A DNA stretch of 64,000 bases from G958296245 sp965262055 (GCA_965262055.1 CBDHEI010000002.1:1984001-2048000); one strand, 5' to 3'; positions 8,537 to 17,951 are shown, counted from the first letter of the stretch. Notes: a model not told the origin generated them from the sequence alone. Program-made: numbers and translations.

Positions 8537-9610
8537 ATGACCCAGAGCGCCGCCGGCCCGGAGCTGGTCCCGCTGTCCGAAGACCCCGACTGTAGGGAGG
8601 CGGCGCTGCCCGCCCTCGACGCCTGGATCACCCCCACCGACCGCTTCTACATCCGCAGCCACTTCAACGTCCCGGAGGTGGACGCCTCCGCCTGGCGGCT
8701 CAGCGTGCAGGGCGAGGTGGACCGGCCGCTGAGCCTCTCCTACGCCGATCTGACCTCGAGGCCTGCCACCGACTCGGTGATCATGCTGGAGTGCGCGGGG
8801 AACAGCAGGCGGCACGTGACGCCGCCGGCGGAGGGCATCGGCTTCAGCCATGGCGCTGTCGGCAACGCGACGTGGACGGGCGTCCCGCTGTCTGACCTTT
8901 TGCGCGAGGCGGGGGTGCGCGCCGGCGCGGTGGAGGTGCTTGCCGCCGGGGCTGACGTGGGCGAGGAGGAGGAGGAGGGCGCCACGCTGGAGATTGGCTA
9001 CGAGCGCAGCCTGCCGCTCGACGAGGCGATGGGGACGAGTGTGCTGCTGGCCTACATGATGAACGGCGAGGCGCTGACGCCGGCGCACGGCGGGCCGGTG
9101 CGGCTGATCGTCCCCGGCTGGTACGGCATGGCGTCGGTCAAGTGGCTGGAGCGGATAAAGGTGCTGTCGGAGCCGTTCGGCGGCTTCTTCCAGGAGCGCC
9201 GTTACGTCTTCATCCGCGGCGGCGCGGCCAGGGCGTCGTGGGAGGCCGTGTCGAGGCTGGCGGTCAAGTCGATTGTCACGCGTCCCCGGCACGGCGAGGT
9301 CGTGCCGCCGGGCGAGTACGTCATCGAGGGCAAGGCCTGGACCGGCGACGGGGAAGTGGCCCGCGTGGAGGTGAGCTGCGACGCCGGGGAGACGTGGGCG
9401 GACGCCCGCCTGGGAGCCGAGAGCGCCTCGGGCGCGTGGCGCGCCTGGGAGTACCGGTGGGACGCCTCCAGCGCGGGGCACTTCATCCTAAAGGCGAGGG
9501 CCACCGACACCGCGGGCCGCACCCAGCCGGACGCCACGCCCTGGAACTTCCGCGGCTACGCCAACAACGGGATACACGCGATAGCAGTGGAGGTGCCTGA
9601 GCGGGGGTAG
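8537..9610 (+). CDS. Sulfite-oxidase-family molybdopterin enzyme
   Basis: A 357-residue protein with the molybdopterin-binding fold of sulfite oxidase. The Mo-ligating cysteine is in LECAGNSR (Cys86), followed by HGAVGNATWTGVPLSDLL. Residues about 160-205 carry the conserved PAHGGPVRLIVPGWYGM and SVKWLERI. The C-terminal 110 residues (VARVEVSCDAGETW, WEYRWDASSAGHF) form the Ig-like dimerisation domain. There is no heme or Tat signal, so it is a cytoplasmic or partner-dependent dehydrogenase resembling SoxC/SorA. The start is ATG 8537 after AGGAG, 9 bases beyond the preceding stop. Sulfite as substrate is family inference; the operon context would also allow another small oxyanion. Confidence 0.9.
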   Translation: MTQSAAGPELVPLSEDPDCREAALPALDAWITPTDRFYIRSHFNVPEVDASAWRLSVQGEVDRPLSLSYADLTSRPATDSVIMLECAGNSRRHVTPPAEGIGFSHGAVGNATWTGVPLSDLLREAGVRAGAVEVLAAGADVGEEEEEGATLEIGYERSLPLDEAMGTSVLLAYMMNGEALTPAHGGPVRLIVPGWYGMASVKWLERIKVLSEPFGGFFQERRYVFIRGGAARASWEAVSRLAVKSIVTRPRHGEVVPPGEYVIEGKAWTGDGEVARVEVSCDAGETWADARLGAESASGAWRAWEYRWDASSAGHFILKARATDTAGRTQPDATPWNFRGYANNGIHAIAVEVPERG

Positions 9611-9629
9611 CGGGCTGGCGACGGGAGCG

Positions 9630-9941
9630 TTATCCCAGAATTAGCCGGCGAGGAGTCTCGAATCGGACTGGGATCGTGTCTCCCTCTGAATAGGTGCTTT
9701 GGAACCAGTCACGTAGAGCTGCTCGGCCCATGACGCGGGCTGTGCCATTGAGGTTCGCACTCCAGTTGATGTAACCCGCGACACGGCTATTGCCACGGAG
9801 CGTCAGGGTCACGGGTCCCTCGTCACCCACGAAGTGATCGAATTCGCGCGGGACATTGAAGAACCCTTGGTTGTAGTAGGTCTTCCACAGCGTGAGGGGA
9901 AAGACCAGATCCTGTCGCGATGTTGATGGGTGCGCTGTCAA
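9630..9941 (-). CDS. Small B3-like pseudobarrel protein downstream of the PHP-SMC ATPase
   Basis: A 103-residue protein with a TTG start that directly abuts the TAA stop of the ATPase gene (no spacer), so translational coupling is likely. The strand pattern LTLWKTYYNQGFFNVP, TLTLRGNSRVAGYINW, GRAALRDWFQSTYSEGDTIPVRF resembles B3/EcoRII-N type DNA-binding pseudobarrels found in plant factors and restriction enzymes. The assignment is by pattern only. In this setting it would be a DNA-recognition or effector-binding subunit. Base composition is AT-richer than the flanks, like the ATPase, so both came in together. Confidence 0.55.
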   Translation of the reverse strand: MTAHPSTSRQDLVFPLTLWKTYYNQGFFNVPREFDHFVGDEGPVTLTLRGNSRVAGYINWSANLNGTARVMGRAALRDWFQSTYSEGDTIPVRFETPRRLILG

Positions 9942-12626
9942 TTACCCTAAGGATACACTTGAGTATTTTTGCCTGCGCCTCTCAAAGGCCTCAGCTCCGC
10001 CTTCGAGGCTTTGAACTTCTGCCGTTATTTGAGGTAGTTCGAGACCTCCTGAGTTCTGTATGTGGCAGATATCCTTACCCGCTTGTCGTGCGACTCGAAA
10101 GACCATCTCGGCATCGCCAAGAACCGGGATATTCGGGTTGTGGGTGGCAGCGACGATCTGACGGTCCGACTTGGCAGTACGTATGCCATCGACTATCGAA
10201 TCGATTATGAACGCATGATCGAGATCATCCTCTGGCTGATCTATAACCAAGGGCTTGCCCTTACTCAGGAGAGCGATAGAGAGTATTGCCGAACACTTTT
10301 CCCCAATGGATAGCGATGAGAGGTTTGTGTAGACCGTCTCACCTTCTCTCTTGATGCGAACGTTAGGCAACTGTGGAACATCAACTCGTTCTATCTCGTA
10401 CAAATCTCCATCGGTGAGAACCTTTATCATGCGTGTTGCGTTGTTCTCCGTGACACCAATCGATGTCAACTTGTTGATTGAACCGGCACGTAGGATCTCA
10501 ACGAATTCGTTGGCAGTAAATCTTTCACACACCAGCGAGACTTGATCTTCACGATGCTGCATCCCAGATTTATGTAGCCGACTGTCAATGGCGTCGAAAT
10601 ACAGTGATGTATCGACGCCGGATAAGTCAACCATAACGTTGCCACCCAACTTTGAATTCAACTCCTCGACAAAAGTGGATCGCGAACGAATTATTGATAA
10701 CCGCGCAGTTCTGAGTTGGGCAAGAAGCGTGGCTCGATGTTTCGTCAGTGATGTTACTTGTGATTCAATTAGAGCTATTGCAGGTTCTACGCTAGTCTCA
10801 ATGTTTGTCAGCTCTTGCTCCACGTTGCGCTGCTCAATGGCGGCTTGGGCCAGGTTTGCAGCTCCGAGTTCGGCCAGACGGACACGGTATTGTTCCTTCG
10901 CAATCTCAAAGGCCTTGTTCCATTCGGCTCGGTAGCTCGCTAGCTGTGACACTGCCCCTGAGAGCCGCTTTTGGAAGCGGGTGAGATCTGCCCGACCAGT
11001 TTCTAGGATTCGGTCTGACAGCTCTCGTATTTTGTCAAGCACGGCCTTCGCAGGTGATTCCTTGATGTCGATGGGTACGTCGGCGCGCGACTGGATTGAT
11101 TTTGGCAAGCCATCAAGTATGTCCTGGACCCATTCTTGCTGCCCCTGCACCCAGAGTTGTTCACGATCCCATCTTGAACGCTCTGCGAAGATTGGGTCGG
11201 CGAGAGCTTGCGCGAGCCGGTGACGACGTTGTTCGAGCTGGGGGCGCTTGGCGGCTTCAACACAAAGCTCATCAAGATGCCGCTTGTGCTTGATTAGCTG
11301 TTCTTCTCCTACCTTGAGGTACCCCTCTGCTTCGGCAATAGAACCTGCGGCGTCGGAATGATCGAGGTTCTCGTCGATGAGGCGCAATTGCTCTTCGGCG
11401 CGATTGGCCAGTTCTGCAGCCTCTCCTTGACCGTAGAACTCGATTCCGAGTACGTCCGAGGGACGCTTGTCCCGCTGAAGCAGGTTGTCGCCGACGACCT
11501 GATAGACTCGGCTGGTCTCGGTGAAGACCTCCGCTTTTCGAGCGCTAGATTTCTCGTATGTCCCGGATCGTACAATGACGTAGGTCTCCCCGTCGGTGCC
11601 GACAACCACCACGAGGACCTCGCCAACTGATTGCAGGAACCCCATGATCCTATTAGTGAACACCGCTTTGTTGACATCGCCGATTCGGGGTTCTGCTTCA
11701 AAGGCGAAGCGTAGGAGGTCGATTGCGGCCGATTTCCCGGCTCCGCGCCCTCCGAGAAGCACGTTCAAATGATCTGAGAAGCGGAACCGCTCATCCGCAT
11801 AGATGCCTGCAGTGGTCGTGAATCCGAGTATCCGGCCATGCGTGGGAACGACAGGTTCGGTGCGTCGGACTCGCACTTGCGGTTCGAAGATGAGCTGGCG
11901 GAGGGATGTGAATGAAGGCTCTGCCATCTTCACCCACATCCCCGTGTTGTGGGAAGCACAGTTGTGCGAATCCGACCCAAATGTGAATGGAAGAGACACC
12001 TTCAAGTCATTAGTGACATAGCCCATCGTCTGGGAAACTTTATCCTCGCCCGAAGCAGAGTTGATTTCGAGCGCGTCCATCGCCCGGAGCCACTCTAGCC
12101 GCGTTTGCCCTTTGAGTTCCCCGACGATTCCCTTCGTCGAATTGCAATGTGCTCCGACCAGTAGCCCGCTGCGCTCATGCACGATCCTGGCGACCTCACC
12201 AATTGATTGAGAGATAAGCTTGGTAGTGTCACCGTGCTGTTCGATGGGTAGCCCAAGGCGCGAGAGTAAATCTGAGATCGCCGCTGAACCCCCTTCGGGA
12301 AGGAGCGCCAGTAGGTGGACGCCGGGTGAAACATGTAGCTCTACCCCCGGGAGTATAGTGATGTTCTTGCCCTCCTCGCTGGCGATCTGATCACGTGCCG
12401 TGATTGCCTGGTTGATATATGAGCCCGTATTGTGGTCAGTAATCGCGAGCATATCGAATCCGCGCTCGACATACGCCGAGATGAATTTGAACGCAGAGAC
12501 TGCGTCATCTCCGCAATAGTCAGAAGACATTGGCGAATGGACGTGCAAATCCACTCGATAGTAGGAGCACGCTCGTCGCGCTCGAGACAAGGACTTGACC
12601 TCGGTAAGGATCTTGTCAGTTTCCAA
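9942..12626 (-). CDS. PHP-domain SMC-like ATPase (TrlF-like), putative defence protein
   Basis: An 894-residue fusion. Residues 1-250 are a PHP phosphoesterase with an intact metal set: DLHVHS (His28, His30), ITDHN (Asp64, His65), GVELH (Glu96), GAHCN (His160) and GSDSHN (Asp219, His221). Residues 270-894 are an ABC/SMC-type ATPase: Walker A GGRGAGKSA (292-300), a long coiled-coil middle, signature SLSIGEK (771), Walker B PLVIDQPEDDLD (about 792-803) and switch His in AATHN (about 828). PHP metal centres cleave phosphoesters, so a nucleic-acid- or nucleotide-cleaving ATPase is likely. It starts with TTG 12626, nine bases after AGAGG. Lower GC than the surroundings indicates transfer. The 287 bases upstream to 12913 hold no gene that I can see. 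Confidence 0.82.
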   Translation of the reverse strand: METDKILTEVKSLSRARRACSYYRVDLHVHSPMSSDYCGDDAVSAFKFISAYVERGFDMLAITDHNTGSYINQAITARDQIASEEGKNITILPGVELHVSPGVHLLALLPEGGSAAISDLLSRLGLPIEQHGDTTKLISQSIGEVARIVHERSGLLVGAHCNSTKGIVGELKGQTRLEWLRAMDALEINSASGEDKVSQTMGYVTNDLKVSLPFTFGSDSHNCASHNTGMWVKMAEPSFTSLRQLIFEPQVRVRRTEPVVPTHGRILGFTTTAGIYADERFRFSDHLNVLLGGRGAGKSAAIDLLRFAFEAEPRIGDVNKAVFTNRIMGFLQSVGEVLVVVVGTDGETYVIVRSGTYEKSSARKAEVFTETSRVYQVVGDNLLQRDKRPSDVLGIEFYGQGEAAELANRAEEQLRLIDENLDHSDAAGSIAEAEGYLKVGEEQLIKHKRHLDELCVEAAKRPQLEQRRHRLAQALADPIFAERSRWDREQLWVQGQQEWVQDILDGLPKSIQSRADVPIDIKESPAKAVLDKIRELSDRILETGRADLTRFQKRLSGAVSQLASYRAEWNKAFEIAKEQYRVRLAELGAANLAQAAIEQRNVEQELTNIETSVEPAIALIESQVTSLTKHRATLLAQLRTARLSIIRSRSTFVEELNSKLGGNVMVDLSGVDTSLYFDAIDSRLHKSGMQHREDQVSLVCERFTANEFVEILRAGSINKLTSIGVTENNATRMIKVLTDGDLYEIERVDVPQLPNVRIKREGETVYTNLSSLSIGEKCSAILSIALLSKGKPLVIDQPEDDLDHAFIIDSIVDGIRTAKSDRQIVAATHNPNIPVLGDAEMVFRVARQAGKDICHIQNSGGLELPQITAEVQSLEGGAEAFERRRQKYSSVSLG

Positions 12627-12913
12627 TGCATGATTCCTCTTGCTGCACTTCCTCAGCGTTGGTCGTTCGGGACATGTTGCTGGTGGAAGTCTGACGACTT
12701 CAAGGTCTCTATCAGTGATGGAGTTACGGGAATTGTACCAATGGACGTATGAGAGTCATTAGCCTCGTCGGTAGGTTTTTACGCCCCCAAGAGCGAGGTG
12801 AGCGCCTCGACGGCTCCAATTCGACGGTTTGCCACGCGAGAAGGGAGAGTGCCGATAAGAATACGCGGTTTGGCCGCTGGAGGTGACGGCTTGGGGAGGA
12901 TGGTCACATGCTC

Positions 12914-13990
12914 TTACGGCTTTACGGGCTCGTAGGTGGGCTGGCGGGGGGCGCGGTCGCGGCGGAGGGTTAGGGGGTGGCTTTCCAGGGGCATGGGGAC
13001 GCGGGCGCCTCCGCGCAGGTGGGACTCGATGAAGCCGAAGATCAGCTCGGCGTTCCTGCGGGCTATGCGTACGCCGCCGCGGGTTGGCTCGCCGGTGTCG
13101 AGGGCGTGCGCGATGTCGTCGATCAGGGCGACGGTGGAGCTGCCTTCCTGGAACGCCGGGAAGGCCGCCGGCTTCAGGGCGGAGCGGCCCCGCTGGTCCG
13201 GCTTGCCCTCGCTGCGGAGCTGCCATGTCTTACCGTTCATGGTGGTTATCACACCGCGCTCGCAGACGGCCTCCAACTCGGCTTGGCGCGCCGTCTGCAG
13301 CACGTAGACGGTCACGCCGTTCACGAACTGGGCGATGCCGTGGGCAGACGGCTCCTCGCGGAGCCTGTCGCCGTCTATTGCGCTGTCGTCGAGCAGGGTG
13401 CCCTGCACCCAGGCCACCGGACTGTCGTCGTTCAGCCTCAGGGCGATGTCCAGCCAGTGGCTCGACATGTTGAACAGCGTCGAGGCGTCGTAGATGATGA
13501 CGGCCTGCAGGTCGCCGATCTCGCCGCTGTCGATAAGCGCCTTCGCGGCGTCGTAGCCGTGGTCCCACCTGCGGTTGGTGCCCATGTTGAAGGCGACGCC
13601 GTTGCGCTCCACGGCCTCCACCATGGCGTCGGCGTCGGCCAGCGACGGGGCGAAGGGCTTCTCGGCGTAGATGGCCCTGGCGCCGTGGTCGGAGGCGTAT
13701 ATGACGATCTCGGCGCGGTGCTCGGGCTGGGTGGCCACGCTCACGATGTCGGGCCGCTCCTGGGCTAGCATCTCCTTATAGTCGAGGTACTGGCGCTCCT
13801 TGGGTATGCCGTAGCGCGCGCCGAAGCGCTCCATCACGTCGGCCCTGAGGTCGGAGCAGGCGACGAGGTCGGTGCGGTCCGAGGCCTCGTAGCCCGCCGC
13901 GTGGGACATTGGGAACTTGCGCTGGGCCTCGTTGTCTATGAAGCCGCCCATCCGGCTGCACCCGATGACCACTGCCCTGTATCTCTTCAC
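12914..13990 (-). CDS. Gfo/Idh/MocA-family NAD(P)-dependent oxidoreductase
   Basis: A 358-residue dehydrogenase. The N-terminal Rossmann strand is AVVIGCSRMGGFID, where the usual GxGxxG is relaxed to GCSRMG. The catalytic EKP motif appears in YAEKPFAPSLADA near residue 125. The family's alpha/beta C-terminal substrate domain follows. Members oxidise or reduce sugars, inositols or related polyols. Start: GTG 13990, five bases after a strong GGAGGT; an upstream open stretch lacks any dehydrogenase-like sequence. The gene is divergent from selA with only 70 bases between them. Confidence 0.9.
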   Translation of the reverse strand: MKRYRAVVIGCSRMGGFIDNEAQRKFPMSHAAGYEASDRTDLVACSDLRADVMERFGARYGIPKERQYLDYKEMLAQERPDIVSVATQPEHRAEIVIYASDHGARAIYAEKPFAPSLADADAMVEAVERNGVAFNMGTNRRWDHGYDAAKALIDSGEIGDLQAVIIYDASTLFNMSSHWLDIALRLNDDSPVAWVQGTLLDDSAIDGDRLREEPSAHGIAQFVNGVTVYVLQTARQAELEAVCERGVITTMNGKTWQLRSEGKPDQRGRSALKPAAFPAFQEGSSTVALIDDIAHALDTGEPTRGGVRIARRNAELIFGFIESHLRGGARVPMPLESHPLTLRRDRAPRQPTYEPVKP

Positions 13991-14042
13991 GGTAGACCTC
14001 CGTTCGGCATGATGGCTGTCCGTGCATGGTACTCCCCTAGGG

Positions 14043-14048
14043 TATAAT
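14043..14048 (+). promoter_or_regulatory. -10 element of the selA promoter
   Basis: TATAAT lies 12 bases before the ATG at 14061, so transcription would begin only about 5-8 bases upstream of the start codon. This implies a nearly leaderless selA mRNA, consistent with the lack of a Shine-Dalgarno site. The -35 region is weak. The position also argues against the GTG at 14022 as the start. Confidence 0.45.
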
Positions 14049-14060
14049 GGGGCACCCCCA

Positions 14061-15422
14061 ATGAGCAGCGAGTTTCGCTCCCTACCCAGCGTCGACGCCG
14101 TCCTGTCGGACCGGCGGGTGCGCAGGCTGGTCGACGAGTACTCCCACGGCGCGGTGCTTGGGCTGGTGCGCGCCAGGCTGGACGACGCGCGCGCGGCCAT
14201 AGCGGGCGGCGGGTCGGCGCCCGGTCTCGACGAGCTGGTTTCGGGCATCACGGGCGACACGGCCTCGCTGTGGCGGGCGTGGCCCTCCCAGGTGATCAAC
14301 GCGACCGGCGTCGTGCTGCACACGAACCTGGGGCGGGCGCCGCTGAGCAGGGCGGCCGTGGAGGCTGCGCGGCAGGCGGCGGCGGGCTATTCGGACCTGG
14401 AGCTGGACCTGGAGACGGGTCGCCGCGGCTCCAGGCAGGCGCACGTGCAGCGGCTGCTGTGCCAGCTGACGGGCGCGGAGGCGGCGCTGGTGGTGAACAA
14501 CAACGCGTCGGCACTGCTGATCGGGTTGTCGGCGGTCGCGCCGGGCAGGGAGGTGATCGTCTCGCGCGGCGAGGCCATCGAGATAGGCGGTGGGTTCCGC
14601 ATCCCGGACGTGATGCGGCAGAGCGGCGGGACGCTGGTTGAGGTGGGCACGACGAACCGGACCTACGTGCGCGACTTCGAGGAGGCGATCACTGAGAACA
14701 CCGGAGCGATCCTGTCGGCGCACGCCAGCAACTTCAAGGTGATCGGGTTCACGCACGCGCCCACGACGGAGGAGCTTGCGGAGCTGGGGCGGCGGCGCGG
14801 CGTGCCGGTGCTGCACGACCTCGGCAGCGGGTGCCTGCTGGACACGACCCGGTTCGGGCTGGCGCGCGAGCCGATGCCCCAGGAGAGCGTGTCGGCCGGC
14901 GTGTCTCTGTCGTTCTTCTCCGGGGACAAGCTGCTGGGCGGGCCACAGGCGGGCATCATCGTCGGCGACCGGGGCCTCGTAGGCATGGCGTCGCGCCACC
15001 CGCTGGCCCGCGCCATGCGCATAGACAAGCTAAGCCTGGCGTCCCTCAGCGCGACGCTCGTGCACTACGTGAAGGGCGAGGCCGTGGAGGAGATACCGAC
15101 GTGGCGCATGATCGCGGAGCCTGTGGAGGCCCTGCGGGAGCGGGCCGCGGGCTGGGCGGCCTCCCTGGGCGAAGGAGCGTCGGTCGTGGGGGGGCAGTCG
15201 GCCATCGGAGGCGGCAGCCTCCCGGGCGAGACACTGCCCACATCGCTGCTGCGACTGGATAGCGGCGACGCCACGGGCCTCGCGGCGCGGCTGCGGCGCG
15301 GCTCTCCCCCGGTCGTCGCCCGCATCGAGGACGACGCGGTCGTGCTGGACCCGCGTACGGTGCTCCACGAGCAGGGCGACGCACTGCTCGCGGTTGTTCG
15401 CGACTGCCCGGCCGGGGAGTAG
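14061..15422 (+). CDS. selA: L-seryl-tRNA(Sec) selenium transferase
   Basis: SelA is the PLP enzyme that converts Ser-tRNA(Sec) to Sec-tRNA(Sec) using selenophosphate. The 453-residue product matches the usual length. It shows the family's N-terminal domain (LPSVDAVLSDRRVRRL), VINATGVVLHTNLGRAPLS, the cofactor region VVNNNASALLIGLSA, HASNFKVIGFTHAP, LHDLGSGCLLDT and the PLP-lysine motif SFFSGDKLLGGPQAG. It is needed to decode the UGA in the UGSC gene at 3267. selB, selD and tRNA-Sec are not in this window. The ATG at 14061 is chosen because the family N-terminus begins right after it. rarA follows 24 bases downstream. Confidence 0.96.
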   Translation: MSSEFRSLPSVDAVLSDRRVRRLVDEYSHGAVLGLVRARLDDARAAIAGGGSAPGLDELVSGITGDTASLWRAWPSQVINATGVVLHTNLGRAPLSRAAVEAARQAAAGYSDLELDLETGRRGSRQAHVQRLLCQLTGAEAALVVNNNASALLIGLSAVAPGREVIVSRGEAIEIGGGFRIPDVMRQSGGTLVEVGTTNRTYVRDFEEAITENTGAILSAHASNFKVIGFTHAPTTEELAELGRRRGVPVLHDLGSGCLLDTTRFGLAREPMPQESVSAGVSLSFFSGDKLLGGPQAGIIVGDRGLVGMASRHPLARAMRIDKLSLASLSATLVHYVKGEAVEEIPTWRMIAEPVEALRERAAGWAASLGEGASVVGGQSAIGGGSLPGETLPTSLLRLDSGDATGLAARLRRGSPPVVARIEDDAVVLDPRTVLHEQGDALLAVVRDCPAGE

Positions 15423-15446
15423 GGCAATGAACCGGAGCGCCGGGCG

Positions 15447-16796
15447 GTGACTCTCTTCGAGCACGAGGCGCAGTCGCTGATGGAGCGACAGGCGCCGCTT
15501 GCCACCCGGATGCGGCCGCGCACCTTCGACGAGCTGGTGGGGCAGGAGCACCTGGTCGGGCCGGGGCGGGCGCTGCGCAGGAGCATCGAGGCGGACCGCA
15601 TCCCGTCCATGGTGCTCTGGGGTCCTCCCGGCACCGGCAAGACGACGCTGGCGCGGCTGATCGCCTCGGTGAGCCGGGGCCACTTCAGCCCGGTGAGCGC
15701 GGTGGGCTCTGGGGTCGCCGAGCTGCGCAGCGTGGTCAAGGAGGCGGGGGACCGGCTCGGCATGCACCGACAGCGCACGATACTGTTCATCGACGAGATA
15801 CACCGGTTCAACAAGGCGCAGCAGGACGTGATCCTGCCCCACGTCGAGAACGGCACTGTTATCCTGATCGGCGCCACCACGGAGAACCCGTCCTTCGAGG
15901 TGAACTCGCCGCTGCTGTCCCGCTCCAGGGTGTACAGGCTGAATGCCCTGACCGAGGAGCAGCTTGCGGACCTGCTGCTGCGGGCGGCTGCGGACCAGGA
16001 ACGGGGCCTTGGCGAGATGCGCGTCGATGTGGAGCCGGAGGCGCTGCGGGCGCTAGCGGCCCTCTCAGGCGGCGACGCCCGGATCGCGCTGAACGCGCTG
16101 GAGCTTGCGGCCGGCGCCACGGAGCCCTCCGAGGACGGGCGGAGGCGAGTCGCGGTCGCGACGGTGGAGGACGCGATGCAGCAGCGGTCGCTGCTGTACG
16201 ACAGGGCGGGGGACCAGCACTACGACACGATATCGGCGTTCATCAAGTCGCTGCGCGGGTCGGACCCCAACGCCGCGATCTACTGGCTGGCGCGCATGAT
16301 CGAGGCGGGCGAGGACCCGCTGTTCATCGCGCGGCGCCTGGTGGTCCTTGCTGCGGAGGACGTGGGGCTGGCGGACCCGCAGGCGCTGCAGGTTGCGGTG
16401 GCCGCGCAGCAGGCGGTCCACTTCTTGGGCATGCCGGAGGGGCGCATACCCCTCGCCGAGGCGACGGTCTACCTGGCCACGGCGCCCAAGAGCAACGCGG
16501 CCTACGCCGCCATAGACGCTGCCCTGGAGGACGCGCGCGCCACCGGCAACGATCCGGTGCCGATGCATCTGCGCAACGCTGTGACCGGGCTGATGCGCGA
16601 CATGGGCTACGGTAAGGGGTACAAATACGCCCACGACCACGAGGACCACTTCGCGCCGATGCGGAACCTGCCGGAGCGCCTGCAGGGCCGCCGCTACTAC
16701 ACCCCCACCGACCAGGGCTACGAAGCCGAGGTCGCCTCACGCCTGGCAAAGTGGTGGGGCGGCTACTACGGGGAGGAGCCTGACGCGAAGCGGTAG
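15447..16796 (+). CDS. rarA: Replication-associated recombination protein A, AAA+ ATPase
   Basis: A 449-residue clamp-loader-like AAA+ protein acting at stalled replication forks. The N-terminus PLATRMRPRTFDELVGQEHLVGPG is typical. Walker A is GPPGTGKTTLARL (about residue 59), Walker B is ILFIDEIHRFNKAQQD, and sensor 1 is IGATTENPSFEVNSPLLSR. The MgsA/RarA tetramerisation domain at the C-terminus includes EDVGLADPQAL and ends in RYYTPTDQGYEAEV. It begins at GTG 15447. Its last 55 codons have a degenerate second copy at 24070-24250. Confidence 0.95.
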   Translation: MTLFEHEAQSLMERQAPLATRMRPRTFDELVGQEHLVGPGRALRRSIEADRIPSMVLWGPPGTGKTTLARLIASVSRGHFSPVSAVGSGVAELRSVVKEAGDRLGMHRQRTILFIDEIHRFNKAQQDVILPHVENGTVILIGATTENPSFEVNSPLLSRSRVYRLNALTEEQLADLLLRAAADQERGLGEMRVDVEPEALRALAALSGGDARIALNALELAAGATEPSEDGRRRVAVATVEDAMQQRSLLYDRAGDQHYDTISAFIKSLRGSDPNAAIYWLARMIEAGEDPLFIARRLVVLAAEDVGLADPQALQVAVAAQQAVHFLGMPEGRIPLAEATVYLATAPKSNAAYAAIDAALEDARATGNDPVPMHLRNAVTGLMRDMGYGKGYKYAHDHEDHFAPMRNLPERLQGRRYYTPTDQGYEAEVASRLAKWWGGYYGEEPDAKR

Positions 16797-16871
16797 ACTT
16801 GCCGTCAGACACTCTGGCCGTCCGATCTGGCACGGTTGTCGTACAAAGGCCGAGTTGTTCGCTCCGATCGA

Positions 16872-16940
16872 CCAGGCGACAAATACGCGTTCTTCTTCGG
16901 TGACAGCGGCCGGCGGCGCCTGTATGACTGCTTCCGCCAC
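16872..16940 (-). pseudogene. 5' remnant of an oppC-type permease gene (copy A)
   Basis: From a GTG at 16940 about 22 codons encode MAEAVIQAPPAAVTEEERVF, nearly identical to the first residues of the intact permease at 28029-29165. Homology then stops abruptly and the frame runs on into unrelated sequence toward rarA. The remnant sits 3 bases after the oppB stop codon, exactly where oppC begins in copy B. It is therefore the edge of a deletion that removed the rest of oppC, oppD, oppF and the hydrolase gene from copy A. Confidence 0.8.
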
Positions 16941-16943
16941 TTC

Positions 16944-17951
16944 CTACGACATCCTTATGCGCGGGTCGATGATGACCAGCAGAATGTCGGAGATCAGCGT
17001 GCCGATGACCGTCATCACCCCCAGAACCAGCACAATGCTGGATGCCATGAACATATCCTGGCTCAGGAAGGCCTGCAGCATTATGGGACCCAGCGTGGGC
17101 AGGCTGAGCACGACGGATACGATGATGCTTCCCGATATGAGGTAGGGCAGCAGGTATCCAATGGTGCTCACCAGCGGGTTTAGCGCCACCCGGACGGGGT
17201 ATTTCATGATGAGCCTCCATTCGGCGAGCCCCTTTGCCCGTGCTGTTACCACGTAGGGCTTGTGGAGCTCGTCCAAAAGGTTCGCTCGCATCACCCGGAT
17301 CAGCCCGGCCGTGCCGGACGTGCCCAGGACGAGGGCCGGTATCCATAGGTGCTTGAGCAGGTCGATCACGCGCCCCACGCTCCAGGACGCCGCGATGTAC
17401 TCATGGGAGAAGAGGCCCGCAAGATTCGTGCCGAAGTGGGCGAAGGCCACGTATAGGAGGACCAGGGCCAGCAGGAAGTCTGGCGTCGCCAGGCCAATGA
17501 AGCCGACGAAGGTCATGGTGTAGTCGGCGGCGGAGCGCTGGCGCACGGCCGTGTAGATGCCTATAGGTATCGCCAAGAGCCATGTAAATAATACGGTGGC
17601 GACTGTCAGGACGACCGTCATGAGGAGACGCGCCCTGATAATTTCCCAGACGGGCCGGCCATACTCCAGCGAGATGCCGAGGTCGCCCGTCACTATCCTC
17701 CGAGCCCACCTGTAATACTGGTAGTACATTGGCCTGTCGAGGCCCATTCTCTTGCGGATAGCCTGCTTTAACTCCCGGACGCCTTCGCCGTGAAAGCTGC
17801 TCGCCCCGCCGGACGCGATGTCAACGAGCTTATTCACGTAGTTGTCGGCGAAGTCCCCCGCGGGTAGCTGGATGATGACGAAGGAAAAGACGGAGATGGA
17901 AAAGACGGTGAATGCGGCAAGGAAGGTGCGGCGCACAATGAAAGCTATCAT
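16944..17951 (-). CDS. Peptide/oligosaccharide ABC transporter permease, OppB type (copy A)
   Basis: A 335-residue inner-membrane permease with about six transmembrane helices. It has the DppB/OppB N-terminus (FIVRRTFLAAFTVFSISVFSFVIIQLPAGD) and the EAA loop for ATPase contact (ARAKGLAEWRLIMKYPVRVALNPL). It is closely similar to the permease at 29169-30176 along its whole length. Its own OppC partner and ATPases are missing from this copy, so on its own it cannot form a transporter; it may persist as a decaying gene or pair with copy B subunits. Confidence 0.92.
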   Translation of the reverse strand: MIAFIVRRTFLAAFTVFSISVFSFVIIQLPAGDFADNYVNKLVDIASGGASSFHGEGVRELKQAIRKRMGLDRPMYYQYYRWARRIVTGDLGISLEYGRPVWEIIRARLLMTVVLTVATVLFTWLLAIPIGIYTAVRQRSAADYTMTFVGFIGLATPDFLLALVLLYVAFAHFGTNLAGLFSHEYIAASWSVGRVIDLLKHLWIPALVLGTSGTAGLIRVMRANLLDELHKPYVVTARAKGLAEWRLIMKYPVRVALNPLVSTIGYLLPYLISGSIIVSVVLSLPTLGPIMLQAFLSQDMFMASSIVLVLGVMTVIGTLISDILLVIIDPRIRMS

